From NCBI GenBank assembly GCA_946482345.1, contig CAMLRJ010000260.1:1-5592 (forward strand): a DNA stretch of 5,592 bases. Direction: 5' to 3'. The notes under the pieces are model-generated. The model did no database searches. It was not told the DNA's origin and was given only the letters and a program-made list of their open reading frames with translations. The DNA is from an uncultured Cellvibrio sp. (GTDB taxonomy: Bacteria; Pseudomonadota; Gammaproteobacteria; Pseudomonadales; Cellvibrionaceae). Position numbers and translations under genes: made by a program. Below, piece by piece: positions 1 to 5,590 of this stretch (position 1 is the stretch's first letter; each line of letters begins with the position of its first letter).

Positions 1-684
1 CCTTTACAAATTTACTGGTTGTATAAAAAATCAGTTCCATTATCGACATCCATTTTTTCACTGGGGTTGGATCGTCTGATGGAGTTGGTAGCAAATTTAT
101 CGGTGTTGTTACTGGCGGCGCTACTTTTGTTATCCACCAATGATTCCCATGTAATAGTTTCCAATATCCAAATTATTTTTTTCTTGTTAATAGTCATAGT
201 CAGTTTTTTATGCGGCGCAGTGGTTTTGTTTTTATATCGACCAGACTGGATTAATCGCCAGGTTCGGCGGGTGAGTGCACGTTGGCAACAAAATGAACAC
301 TTTCAAAATTTAGGGCAGCACTGGAAAAGCATAGGTAAGGATTGGCGAGCATTAGTGTTTGAGCGAAGAGGTTTTTTGTTTGCAGCTGTTTTGTTATCGC
401 TGTTGGGATGGGTTGCGCTATTGGCTGAATTGTGGCTGGTTTTATATTTTGTCGATGTTAATCTCGATCTCTATGGTTTTCTGTTAATTTTGTTGGCACT
501 GCGTATGGCATTATTATTACCAATACCGGGTGGTATAGGTACGGTGGAAGCAGCAGTATTTTGGTCTTTCAGCAGTCTCGATTTATCCGCCCAGTCAGCA
601 ATTAGTTTAATCGCACTAATACGCCTTCGTGATGCGATCTTGTTACTGACAGGATTTTATTGCTTGAAAGTTGCAGATAATTGA
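1..684 (+). CDS. Flippase-like / lysylphosphatidylglycerol synthase TM-domain membrane protein, C-terminal part (partial at left edge)
   Basis: The reading frame is open from base 1 and ends at TGA 682-684, giving 227 visible residues. Family members are usually about 300-340 residues, so roughly the first third lies outside the window. The internal TTG at 19 and ATG at 79 are not convincing starts, because the family-like segment GLDRLMELV spans 64-90 and would be cut. Hydrophobic stretches at about residues 30-45, 56-80 and 120-150, plus two or three more towards the end, mark a polytopic inner-membrane protein. A basic, soluble-looking loop lies between the second and third. The motif PGGIGTVEAA (526-555) is the typical C-terminal signature of the UPF0104/AglD-type flippase-like fold. 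Relatives include the membrane half of MprF and YbhN-type proteins; the substrate is usually a lipid or lipid-linked compound, but it cannot be read here. The aminoacyl-transferase domain of MprF is absent from the visible part. A GNAT gene follows after 47 bases. Confidence 0.8.
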   Translation, partial: PLQIYWLYKKSVPLSTSIFSLGLDRLMELVANLSVLLLAALLLLSTNDSHVIVSNIQIIFFLLIVIVSFLCGAVVLFLYRPDWINRQVRRVSARWQQNEHFQNLGQHWKSIGKDWRALVFERRGFLFAAVLLSLLGWVALLAELWLVLYFVDVNLDLYGFLLILLALRMALLLPIPGGIGTVEAAVFWSFSSLDLSAQSAISLIALIRLRDAILLLTGFYCLKVADN

Positions 685-731
685 TTGGGTTGAAAATGAA
701 TATATTCACGAAAAATGGAAATAGAAAATAG

Positions 732-1190
732 ATGAAAATTATTGTTGACGATTTGAATGGACCGGAAATATTTAATTTATTGAATGAACACTTGCAAGAT
801 ATGCATGCGGCATCTCCACCAGAAAGTGTGCATGCTTTGGATATCAATGCGTTAAAAAAGCCAAACATTACTTTTTGGTCTATATGGGAAAATGAAAAAT
901 TAGCAGGTTGCGGAGCGATTAAAGAACTGGGTACAACTGAAGCCGAAATAAAATCCATGAGAACTGCAAAAGAGTTTCGTCGCAAAGGTGTTGCTGCGAA
1001 AATGCTCAACCATATACTAGCCGAAGCCAACTTAAGAAATTATAGAACTCTTTATTTGGAAACAGGAACGGTAGAATATTTTTATCCTGCCATAGCACTC
1101 TATAAGCGATTTGGTTTTGAAGTGTGCGAGCCTTTTGCTGATTATGTGCATGATCCTTTTAGCTTGTATATGAAAAAGCTGGTTTGCTAA
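732..1190 (+). CDS. GNAT family N-acetyltransferase (YsnE-like)
   Basis: This is a complete single-domain cytosolic protein of 152 residues, a normal length for GNAT enzymes, which transfer acetyl from acetyl-CoA to an amine or similar acceptor. The acetyl-CoA pyrophosphate-binding loop is visible as RRKGVA (residues 83-88, fitting R/Q-x-x-G-x-G/A). It is preceded by the beta-4 strand EIKSMRT (72-78) and followed by YLETG (108-112) and LYKRFGF (123-129). The end, with PFADYV and DPFSLYM, resembles the YsnE/YafP-like group of small acetyltransferases, recognised from memory. The acceptor is unknown. ATG 732 is the first start in a frame beginning with MKIIVDD; the nearest purine-rich site, GGAAA at 717-721, is rather far upstream, so translation may be modest or coupled to the membrane protein gene. 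It ends 31 bases before the convergent PTPS homologue and may be unrelated to the pteridine-type genes. Confidence 0.88.
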   Translation: MKIIVDDLNGPEIFNLLNEHLQDMHAASPPESVHALDINALKKPNITFWSIWENEKLAGCGAIKELGTTEAEIKSMRTAKEFRRKGVAAKMLNHILAEANLRNYRTLYLETGTVEYFYPAIALYKRFGFEVCEPFADYVHDPFSLYMKKLVC

Positions 1191-1221
1191 ATGCACATAA
1201 TGGATATTTTCTGTGGTCGAT

Positions 1222-1599
1222 TTAAAAATCTTTCGAATAAGCTGCCCAGCAAGTTTCATTTTCCCATAGCTTCAGCATGCAGTTGCCATTGCCCGGAGGA
1301 GTAATTAACGCTAATAATTTTTCATGGATAATGCGGCTGAAATGTTCAATGCTGGGATTCAATCCGCTGAATTCTATTTTGTCATTTAACAAACTATCGC
1401 GAAAATAATAAATCACTTTATCCAGTGCCGCTTCTACTTCGACTATGTCAACCAAATAACCATGTTTGTCCAGAATTGAGCTTTGGATAATAAGCTCGGC
1501 GACATAGTGATGTGCATGTGGAAAATTTTCACTTCCCCAATCGCCACCGACTAAAAAATGATTGGCAATAAAATCGCGTCTGACACCAAGGCTATACAT
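1222..1599 (-). CDS. 6-pyruvoyl/6-carboxy-tetrahydropterin synthase (PTPS/QueD) homologue with altered catalytic residues
   Basis: The protein is 125 residues, close to the usual 120-140 of the family, whose members rearrange the side chain of dihydroneopterin triphosphate. ATG 1599 is chosen because an AGGA ribosome site lies 7 bases upstream (1607-1610); the in-frame TTG at 1605 would leave only 1 base. Zinc ligands appear as H14 in FIANHFL and H28/H30 in PHAHHY, which has Ala where the family has HGH. The terminal Glu that holds the pterin ring fits E115 in ENETCWAAY. Aligned by eye to E. coli QueD (Cys27, Asp70, His71), the Cys position is E24, and the Asp-His pair, anchored on the shared LND, becomes R67-D68. 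Glu in place of Cys is known in the PTPS-III subgroup. It probably binds zinc and a pterin-like substrate but catalyses a different step or the same step differently. It is the last minus-strand gene after the reductase and dehydrogenase. Confidence 0.85.
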   Translation of the reverse strand: MYSLGVRRDFIANHFLVGGDWGSENFPHAHHYVAELIIQSSILDKHGYLVDIVEVEAALDKVIYYFRDSLLNDKIEFSGLNPSIEHFSRIIHEKLLALITPPGNGNCMLKLWENETCWAAYSKDF

Positions 1600-1632
1600 A
1601 ATCAATTCCTGTAAGAAGTAAGATTTATCACT

Positions 1633-1698
1633 ATCTAATCAAATACATTCGTCGTCATCTAAAATGCATTTGTCGTCATCTAAAATATATTCGTTGTC
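1633..1698. repeat. Three tandem copies of a 21-24 bp repeat
   Basis: Units at 1633-1656, 1657-1677 and 1678-1698 share the pattern ATCTAAAATRYATTYGTYGTC. The first unit has three extra bases and a few changes, and the series runs directly into the REP-like hairpin at 1699. The repeat lies wholly in the gap between the dehydrogenase and the PTPS homologue and is not part of either reading frame. The units look like duplicated flanks of the adjacent palindromic element. No function is evident. Confidence 0.8.
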
Positions 1699-1718
1699 AT
1701 CCCTGCGCAGGCAGGGAT
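1699..1718. repeat. REP-like palindromic element (8-bp stem)
   Basis: ATCCCTGC (1699-1706) pairs perfectly with GCAGGGAT (1711-1718) around the four-base loop GCAG. It is preceded by GTC and followed by CCAGC. It resembles the GTCATYCCTGC hairpin at the right end of the window, so both appear to belong to one dispersed extragenic palindrome family. It sits about 16 bases after the dehydrogenase stop codon and could weaken read-through or protect the 3' end of the upstream message. On the minus strand there is no T-run directly after the stem, so it is not a standard intrinsic terminator. Confidence 0.7.
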
Positions 1719-1733
1719 CCAGCTTTTAAAAAA

Positions 1734-2753
1734 TCAGTAACAAAAAATCGCTTGCAACACGTCCGCTGGTTGTCGATCAATTGCCTGATAAATTTTTTCG
1801 CTATCGATTAATGGCATACGATGGCTAATTAATTCCGCAGGTTGTGTTTGTCGGATCATTTCCCATGCCAGATCGAATCGGCGGTTTTTATTCCAGCGTC
1901 CGGTTAATTGCGGTGCAATGCTGCTGACTTGACTGGTGATGATTTGCAATCGATTGCGATGTGCTTTGCCACCCAGCTCAATGGCTGTCGTTTTATTACC
2001 GTACCAGCTGCCGATCACTATGCGACTGTTAAATCCACTTAACTCGATAGCTGAATTGAGCGCAGCGGGTGAGCCACTGACTTCATAAATCAAATCAGCG
2101 CCATGATCCAAGAGTGTTCGCAATTGATTAATATCATTTGTATCAACCACTTTTTTTGTACCGATTTTTTTTGCCAGTTCCCGGCGCGTTGTTATTGCAT
2201 CTACACCGAATAATCCGGTGAGCGGAAAACGGTTAAGCAATTGAGTCAGTAATAAACCAACAACGCCCAATCCCAATACAACAACTTGCTCGCCTATTTG
2301 CGGGTTGCCATCCTGAATTAAATTCACTGCTGTTTCCATATTCGCCAAAAACACTGCGTTTTCAGCGGTGATGTCATCGGGTACCGGAATGAGTGAATTT
2401 ATTTCTGTCAAAAAGTGACTGGCATGTGGTTGAAAAGAAAATACTCTTTTATGCAGCCAATCAGCATCAACATTGGATCCAGTCCGAATAATTTTCCCCA
2501 CACTTGCATATCCATATTGCAGTGGAAAATGGGTACTTTGTTGTAGGGCTGCGATGCTGGAATCCAGCGACATGTTGTCAGGAATTTGTCCTCGATAAAC
2601 CAGCATTTCGGTTCCGGCACTGATAGCTGAACATTCAGCTTGTACCAAAACCTGATTGGATTCCGCAGCAGAAAGTGGTTGGTGGCGCAGCTCAATTTGT
2701 TTGGCTGCGGTAAACCAGATCTGTGTTGCGGTGATAGTGTTCAATGAATTCAT
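1734..2753 (-). CDS. Medium-chain dehydrogenase/reductase (zinc-type alcohol dehydrogenase superfamily, BchC-like), probably without catalytic zinc
   Basis: The protein has 339 residues, a full-length two-domain MDR oxidoreductase of the cytosol. The N-terminal GroES-like domain (about 10-135) contains SAISAGTEMLVYRG (42-55), which resembles the bacteriochlorophyllide dehydrogenase BchC and related sugar or alcohol dehydrogenases. The Rossmann domain starts at VVVLGLGVVGLL (157-168) with glycines 161, 163 and 166. D185 at the end of the second strand favours NAD(H) over NADP(H). The usual zinc-binding Cys is replaced in SAGTE, the GHE motif is replaced by YGYASVG (80-86), and the four-Cys structural zinc loop is absent. 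The enzyme is therefore likely zinc-independent or uses other ligands. Its ATG overlaps the reductase stop codon as ATGA (2750-2753), with no clear ribosome site, so translation is probably coupled. The company of a RibD-type reductase and a PTPS homologue suggests it oxidises or reduces a side-chain alcohol or carbonyl of the same small molecule; the substrate is inferred only. Confidence 0.88.
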   Translation of the reverse strand: MNSLNTITATQIWFTAAKQIELRHQPLSAAESNQVLVQAECSAISAGTEMLVYRGQIPDNMSLDSSIAALQQSTHFPLQYGYASVGKIIRTGSNVDADWLHKRVFSFQPHASHFLTEINSLIPVPDDITAENAVFLANMETAVNLIQDGNPQIGEQVVVLGLGVVGLLLTQLLNRFPLTGLFGVDAITTRRELAKKIGTKKVVDTNDINQLRTLLDHGADLIYEVSGSPAALNSAIELSGFNSRIVIGSWYGNKTTAIELGGKAHRNRLQIITSQVSSIAPQLTGRWNKNRRFDLAWEMIRQTQPAELISHRMPLIDSEKIYQAIDRQPADVLQAIFCY

Positions 2754-3460
2754 GCGGCTTGTTCTGTGTAATTCATTTTGCCCCAGAGGATTAAATCATC
2801 GCCCAGTGGTGCAGAGAAAAAAGGTTTTATTTGCGACATGCCTACATGATTTTTTCCGGCGGGGTTCACTGCTTTATAGCCTCCGATAAAACGCGGTGTG
2901 ATGGTGATCACCACTGCATCCACAAAACCAGCGGATAAAAATGCGCTGATGACATTTGCGCCACCTTCAACCATTAAACTTTTTATTCCTTTTTTCCACA
3001 AAAGTTGCAGTGCGCCTTGCAAACAAACACGACCCTCGGCATCAGGTTGTAAAGATGTAATTTCCAATCCTTCAATCACTTTGCCGTTGTTGTTAACTGT
3101 TGTCAGTACCCAGCAGCGTTTGTCCGGCAAACAACAAAGGCGCGCTTTGGCGGGAATACGCAATTGACTGTCCAGCACAATGGGTTGCGGGTTGTGGCCA
3201 ACCCAGTGACGCACTGTTAGTTGTGGATCATCACTCAGAACTGTGCCTATGCCGACTAAAATGCCATCGTGCATGCTGCGCAATTGGTGAGTCAGGCACA
3301 AGGATTCCTGGCCGCTGAGTGACATTGGCTCATCGCTGTTTAATGCGATACTGCCATCCACACTTTGTGCGTAGCTCAGGGTCACGAATGGACGCCCGGC
3401 ATCATCACGATTTTGTTGTGCCGCTTGCAGCCATTGTGCAATTTGTTGATTGAGATTCAT
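2750..3460 (-). CDS. RibD C-terminal-type reductase, stand-alone (dihydrofolate-reductase-like fold)
   Basis: With 236 residues this matches the reductase half of RibD, or archaeal/fungal Rib7. Those enzymes use NADPH to reduce the ribosyl group of a GTP-derived aminopyrimidine to ribityl in riboflavin synthesis. Visible family blocks are RPFVTLSYAQSVDGSIA (23-39), the HDGILVGIGTVLSDDPQLTVR segment (64-84), LMVEGGANVISAFL (162-175) with the EGG cofactor loop, and FVDAVVITITPRFIGG (179-194). The N-terminal zinc deaminase domain of bacterial RibD is absent, and the usual Lys after VTL is Ser29. That points to a paralogue for another pathway rather than the housekeeping riboflavin enzyme. ATG 3460 is preferred; an in-frame GTG at 3469 would add three residues, and neither has a good ribosome site. 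It is the first minus-strand gene, 26 bases or so below the probable transcription start, and overlaps the dehydrogenase by 4 bases. Confidence 0.88.
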   Translation of the reverse strand: MNLNQQIAQWLQAAQQNRDDAGRPFVTLSYAQSVDGSIALNSDEPMSLSGQESLCLTHQLRSMHDGILVGIGTVLSDDPQLTVRHWVGHNPQPIVLDSQLRIPAKARLCCLPDKRCWVLTTVNNNGKVIEGLEITSLQPDAEGRVCLQGALQLLWKKGIKSLMVEGGANVISAFLSAGFVDAVVITITPRFIGGYKAVNPAGKNHVGMSQIKPFFSAPLGDDLILWGKMNYTEQAA

Positions 3461-3483
3461 GCAAATCACTGTGAAAAGTTAAT

Positions 3484-3491
3484 AACCGGTT
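3484..3491. promoter_or_regulatory. Palindrome AACCGGTT flanked by GTTA/TAAC half-sites (possible operator)
   Basis: A perfect 8-bp palindrome sits at the expected transcription start of the minus-strand genes. GTTA occurs at 3478-3481 and 3493-3496 and TAAC at 3483-3486, so the half-site appears three times within 19 bases, one copy overlapping the -10 box. A repressor bound here would block the promoter. This is a pattern seen by eye in a short AT-rich region and could be chance. Confidence 0.3.
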
Positions 3492-3492
3492 T

Positions 3493-3521
3493 GTTATACA
3501 GATCCTTGAGTGAGTCGTCAA
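3493..3521 (-). promoter_or_regulatory. Sigma-70 promoter for the reductase-dehydrogenase(-PTPS) genes
   Basis: Reading the minus strand, the -35 box TTGACG (3521-3516) is followed by a 17-base spacer and the -10 box TATAAC (3498-3493). Each box differs from consensus at one position and the spacing is ideal. Transcription would start near 3486, leaving a leader of about 26 bases before ATG 3460. No other minus-strand promoter of this quality was seen in the divergent region. Confidence 0.75.
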
Positions 3522-3579
3522 ATATTCACTTTTTCAAGAATTGTTTATTTTGCAGTGTTGATAATCCATCAGTAATTTT

Positions 3580-3609
3580 TTGAGTGCAACTCCTGGCGTT
3601 CTGCATAAT
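3580..3609 (+). promoter_or_regulatory. Probable sigma-70 promoter for the glycosyltransferase-methyltransferase pair
   Basis: TTGAGT (3580-3585) and CATAAT (3604-3609) are separated by 18 bases on the plus strand. Four of six and five of six positions match consensus. The predicted start of transcription near 3616 gives a leader of about 50 bases to ATG 3667, which agrees with the ATG rather than the upstream TTG being the start codon. Confidence 0.5.
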
Positions 3610-3666
3610 AATCGGCTGCTGTTTTGTGGCATCAAAAATTTATCGGCAACACGAGCCAGGCTATTT

Positions 3667-4719
3667 ATGTTTGATATTTATTTTGTGATCCCCGGCGATA
3701 TTAATACCTTGACTGGTGGTTATGGCTATGATCGAGAGTTAATTATCGGTCTGACGGCTTTGGGCTATAAATTGCGAAAGATTCAATTATCTGCCCGTTT
3801 TCCGTTTCCGGATGCAGTTGCTCTGGATGATGCAGCAAAACAATTTGCTGTATTGCCGGATAATTCACTGGTGATTGTTGATGGGCTTGCCTGGGGAGTT
3901 CTGGATAAAGTTGCAGAGGTTGAGTCATCCCGTTTGCGAATTATTGCGCTCTGCCATCATCCACTCATGTTGGAAACAGGATTAAGTCAGTTGCAGGCAG
4001 AGCAGTTTTTTGATTCTGAAAAACGTGCATTACTTTTGTCATCTGCGGTGATAGTCACCAGTAAAACAACCGCTGATATATTGCGTGAGAGATTTGCAAT
4101 TGCAGCTGACAAAATCACACTTGCATTACCCGGAACCTATGCGCAGCCTTTCGCTGCTGGTGTGGGTAATCCACCTGTTTTATTGACTATCGCCAGCCTT
4201 ACACGGCGCAAGGGACACAACTTTTTAATTGAAGCGCTTGCAGAATTACAGGATCTTGAATGGATTGCACGATTTGTCGGTGGCGCAGATTTTGATGCGG
4301 ATTGGGCAAGAGAATTAACACAACAAATTGCCCATTATGGTTTACAAAATCGTATTCTGTTGTTGGGGCATTGTGCTGATGTTGCCCGTGAATATTTGCA
4401 AGCAGATGTATTTGTATTGCCCTCTTTATTTGAAGGATATGGAATGGTTTTCGCGGAAGCATTATCTTTTGGTTTGCCTATTGTTGCTGCGCGCGCGGGT
4501 GCAGTGCCTGATGTGGTTCCTGAGACTGCGGGATTATTGGTGCCTGCTGCTGATAGTAAAAGTTTGGCAATGGCCTTGCGATCTTTATTGGAAGATCCTT
4601 CATTGCGTGCACAATTGCAAGCGGGTGCAAGAAGTGCATCAGCCAATTTACCCCGCTGGCAAGACACTGCAATCTGTGTTGATCAATTAATTCGTCGATT
4701 AATAAATTCCAATAATTGA
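3667..4719 (+). CDS. Family 4-type glycosyltransferase (GT-B fold)
   Basis: The start is ATG 3667, with an AGG ribosome site 6 bases upstream (3658-3660). The frame stays open back to a TTG at 3580, but those 29 extra residues do not look like the family and overlap the probable promoter. The 350-residue protein opens with the beta strand and glycine loop IYFVIPGDINTLTGGYGYDRE (4-24), where acceptor-side contacts lie. CHHPLMLETGL (96-105 region) closes the N-terminal half. The C-terminal half has IASLTRRKGHNFLIEAL (175-191), with R181 and K182 at the donor-phosphate site, and the EGYGMVFAE motif, an E-x7-E pair at E256/E264 typical of retaining GT4 enzymes. No signal peptide or membrane segment is seen, so it acts in the cytosol. 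Donor and acceptor are unknown. The divergent pteridine-type genes suggest a small-molecule acceptor rather than lipopolysaccharide; that is inference. The methyltransferase follows after 15 bases, so the two are probably cotranscribed. Confidence 0.9.
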   Translation: MFDIYFVIPGDINTLTGGYGYDRELIIGLTALGYKLRKIQLSARFPFPDAVALDDAAKQFAVLPDNSLVIVDGLAWGVLDKVAEVESSRLRIIALCHHPLMLETGLSQLQAEQFFDSEKRALLLSSAVIVTSKTTADILRERFAIAADKITLALPGTYAQPFAAGVGNPPVLLTIASLTRRKGHNFLIEALAELQDLEWIARFVGGADFDADWARELTQQIAHYGLQNRILLLGHCADVAREYLQADVFVLPSLFEGYGMVFAEALSFGLPIVAARAGAVPDVVPETAGLLVPAADSKSLAMALRSLLEDPSLRAQLQAGARSASANLPRWQDTAICVDQLIRRLINSNN

Positions 4720-4722
4720 TCC

Positions 4723-4726
4723 AAGG
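4723..4726 (+). promoter_or_regulatory. Ribosome binding site of the methyltransferase gene
   Basis: AAGG lies 8 bases before ATG 4735 in the 15-base gap after the glycosyltransferase stop. It fixes the start codon and shows the gene is translated independently rather than by stop-start coupling. Confidence 0.6.
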
Positions 4727-4734
4727 TAAAAATT

Positions 4735-5544
4735 ATGTGTAGTTTTTCTGTTGCCTGGTTGGATTTGCGTGAGCCCGCTGATTTTTCCGCACGTGATAAA
4801 TTTCTGGTACAGGAGTTATTATCCTGGCTATCCCAATCCCGTTGGAATAAATTTTCGGTAGTGGATCTGGGTGCAGGTACCGGCTCAACTTTGCGTACAT
4901 TCAGTCAATTGACTCATCCGGAAATGATGCAAAAAATGTTGTGGTGTCTGGTTGACCTTGATGAAGTATTACTTAATGAAGCCTTGCGTCGTCATCAACA
5001 GAATTATGCAATAAAAATATGCCAAGCCGACTTAACAGCTGTTGAAAAGTTGCCATTGGATAATGTGCATCTTATTTCAGCTTCTGCATTATTTGATTTG
5101 GTATCGGCTGATTTTATTGATGCATTGCTTGAGCGCTTGAATGCACAATGCACGGCTTTTTATGCGGCACTTAATTACGATGGCACAACGCAGTGGCATC
5201 CTGCACATCCTCTCGATGAAAAAGTATTACAAGCATTTAATCAGGATCAGCTGCGCGACAAGGGGTTTGGTCCTGCGTTGGGGCCAGATGCGACAGAGTA
5301 TTTGAAAACAGCATTGGTAAAAAAAGGTTACAAAGTGTTGATGCATCCCAGCCCATGGCAGTTGACTGCGCAAGATAAAAATTTGGTGCGCGAGTTAATT
5401 CAGGGAATTGCAGCAGCTGTAGAAAAAAGTGACGACAAGGATTTGCAATCAGGATTGGCTGAATGGAAAGCCTATCGTCTTGCTCATGCCGACACAGGAA
5501 CATGTGTTGTGGGGCATTGGGATTTGCTGGCTTTGCTGATGTAA
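4735..5544 (+). CDS. Class I SAM-dependent methyltransferase
   Basis: The protein has 269 residues, the common length of a one-domain Rossmann-fold methyltransferase with a C-terminal addition. SAM motif I is VVDLGAGTGST (42-52). The acidic residue at the end of the second strand, which binds the ribose hydroxyls, fits D74 or D76 in CLVDLDE (71-77). The adenine-binding segment fits CQADL (96-100), and SASALFDLVS (115-124) corresponds to the post-motif strand where the substrate pocket begins. The end, VVGHWDLLALL, is hydrophobic but too short to indicate a membrane anchor. The methyl acceptor (O, N or C) cannot be predicted. Placed directly after a glycosyltransferase and opposite a reductase, dehydrogenase and PTPS homologue, it probably methylates the same glycosylated product or its precursor. 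It is the last gene of the plus-strand pair and is followed within 13 bases by a REP-like hairpin. Confidence 0.87.
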   Translation: MCSFSVAWLDLREPADFSARDKFLVQELLSWLSQSRWNKFSVVDLGAGTGSTLRTFSQLTHPEMMQKMLWCLVDLDEVLLNEALRRHQQNYAIKICQADLTAVEKLPLDNVHLISASALFDLVSADFIDALLERLNAQCTAFYAALNYDGTTQWHPAHPLDEKVLQAFNQDQLRDKGFGPALGPDATEYLKTALVKKGYKVLMHPSPWQLTAQDKNLVRELIQGIAAAVEKSDDKDLQSGLAEWKAYRLAHADTGTCVVGHWDLLALLM

Positions 5545-5556
5545 TTTATGCATCTC

Positions 5557-5590
5557 TTTCGTCATTCCTGCCTTCGCAGGAATGACGAAA
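5557..5590. repeat. REP-like perfect hairpin (15-bp stem, 4-base loop)
   Basis: TTTCGTCATTCCTGC (5557-5571) pairs without mismatch with GCAGGAATGACGAAA (5576-5590) around the loop CTTC. It shares the GTCATYCCTGC core with the hairpin at 1699-1718. It begins 13 bases after the methyltransferase stop and could act in 3'-end protection or bidirectional transcription attenuation. No T-run follows the stem on the plus strand inside the window, so a standard intrinsic terminator is not supported, although the 3-bp A/T outer stem plus flanking A-run could weakly serve minus-strand traffic. Elements of this type are usually found in many copies across a gammaproteobacterial genome. Confidence 0.8.

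Noticed and set aside
79..684. Complete short membrane protein starting at ATG 79
   Set aside because: The frame is open to the window edge and the family-like GLDRL segment lies before 79, so the gene is cut by the window rather than short.
602..1030. Minus-strand frame of 142 codons across the membrane protein end and the GNAT gene
   Set aside because: It is antisense to two genes with clear family motifs and shows no recognisable domain or ribosome site.
1191..1221. Bidirectional terminator between the convergent GNAT and PTPS genes
   Set aside because: No stable inverted repeat with a T-run could be found in these 31 bases.
1600..1605. TTG start two codons upstream for the PTPS homologue
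   Set aside because: The AGGA ribosome site would end 1 base before it; spacing is right only for ATG 1599.
1633..1698. CRISPR-like array
   Set aside because: The units are directly abutting tandem copies of 21-24 bases without unique spacers, next to a REP-like hairpin and with no cas genes.
3580..3666. N-terminal extension of the glycosyltransferase from TTG 3580
   Set aside because: It has no ribosome site, overlaps the likely promoter and does not resemble the family; ATG 3667 has a spaced AGG site and starts exactly at the conserved N-terminus.
4335..4667. Minus-strand frame of 110 codons inside the glycosyltransferase
   Set aside because: It is fully covered by a convincing plus-strand gene with family motifs; its composition (Ala/Asn/Lys-rich, no domain) is that of an opposite-strand shadow.
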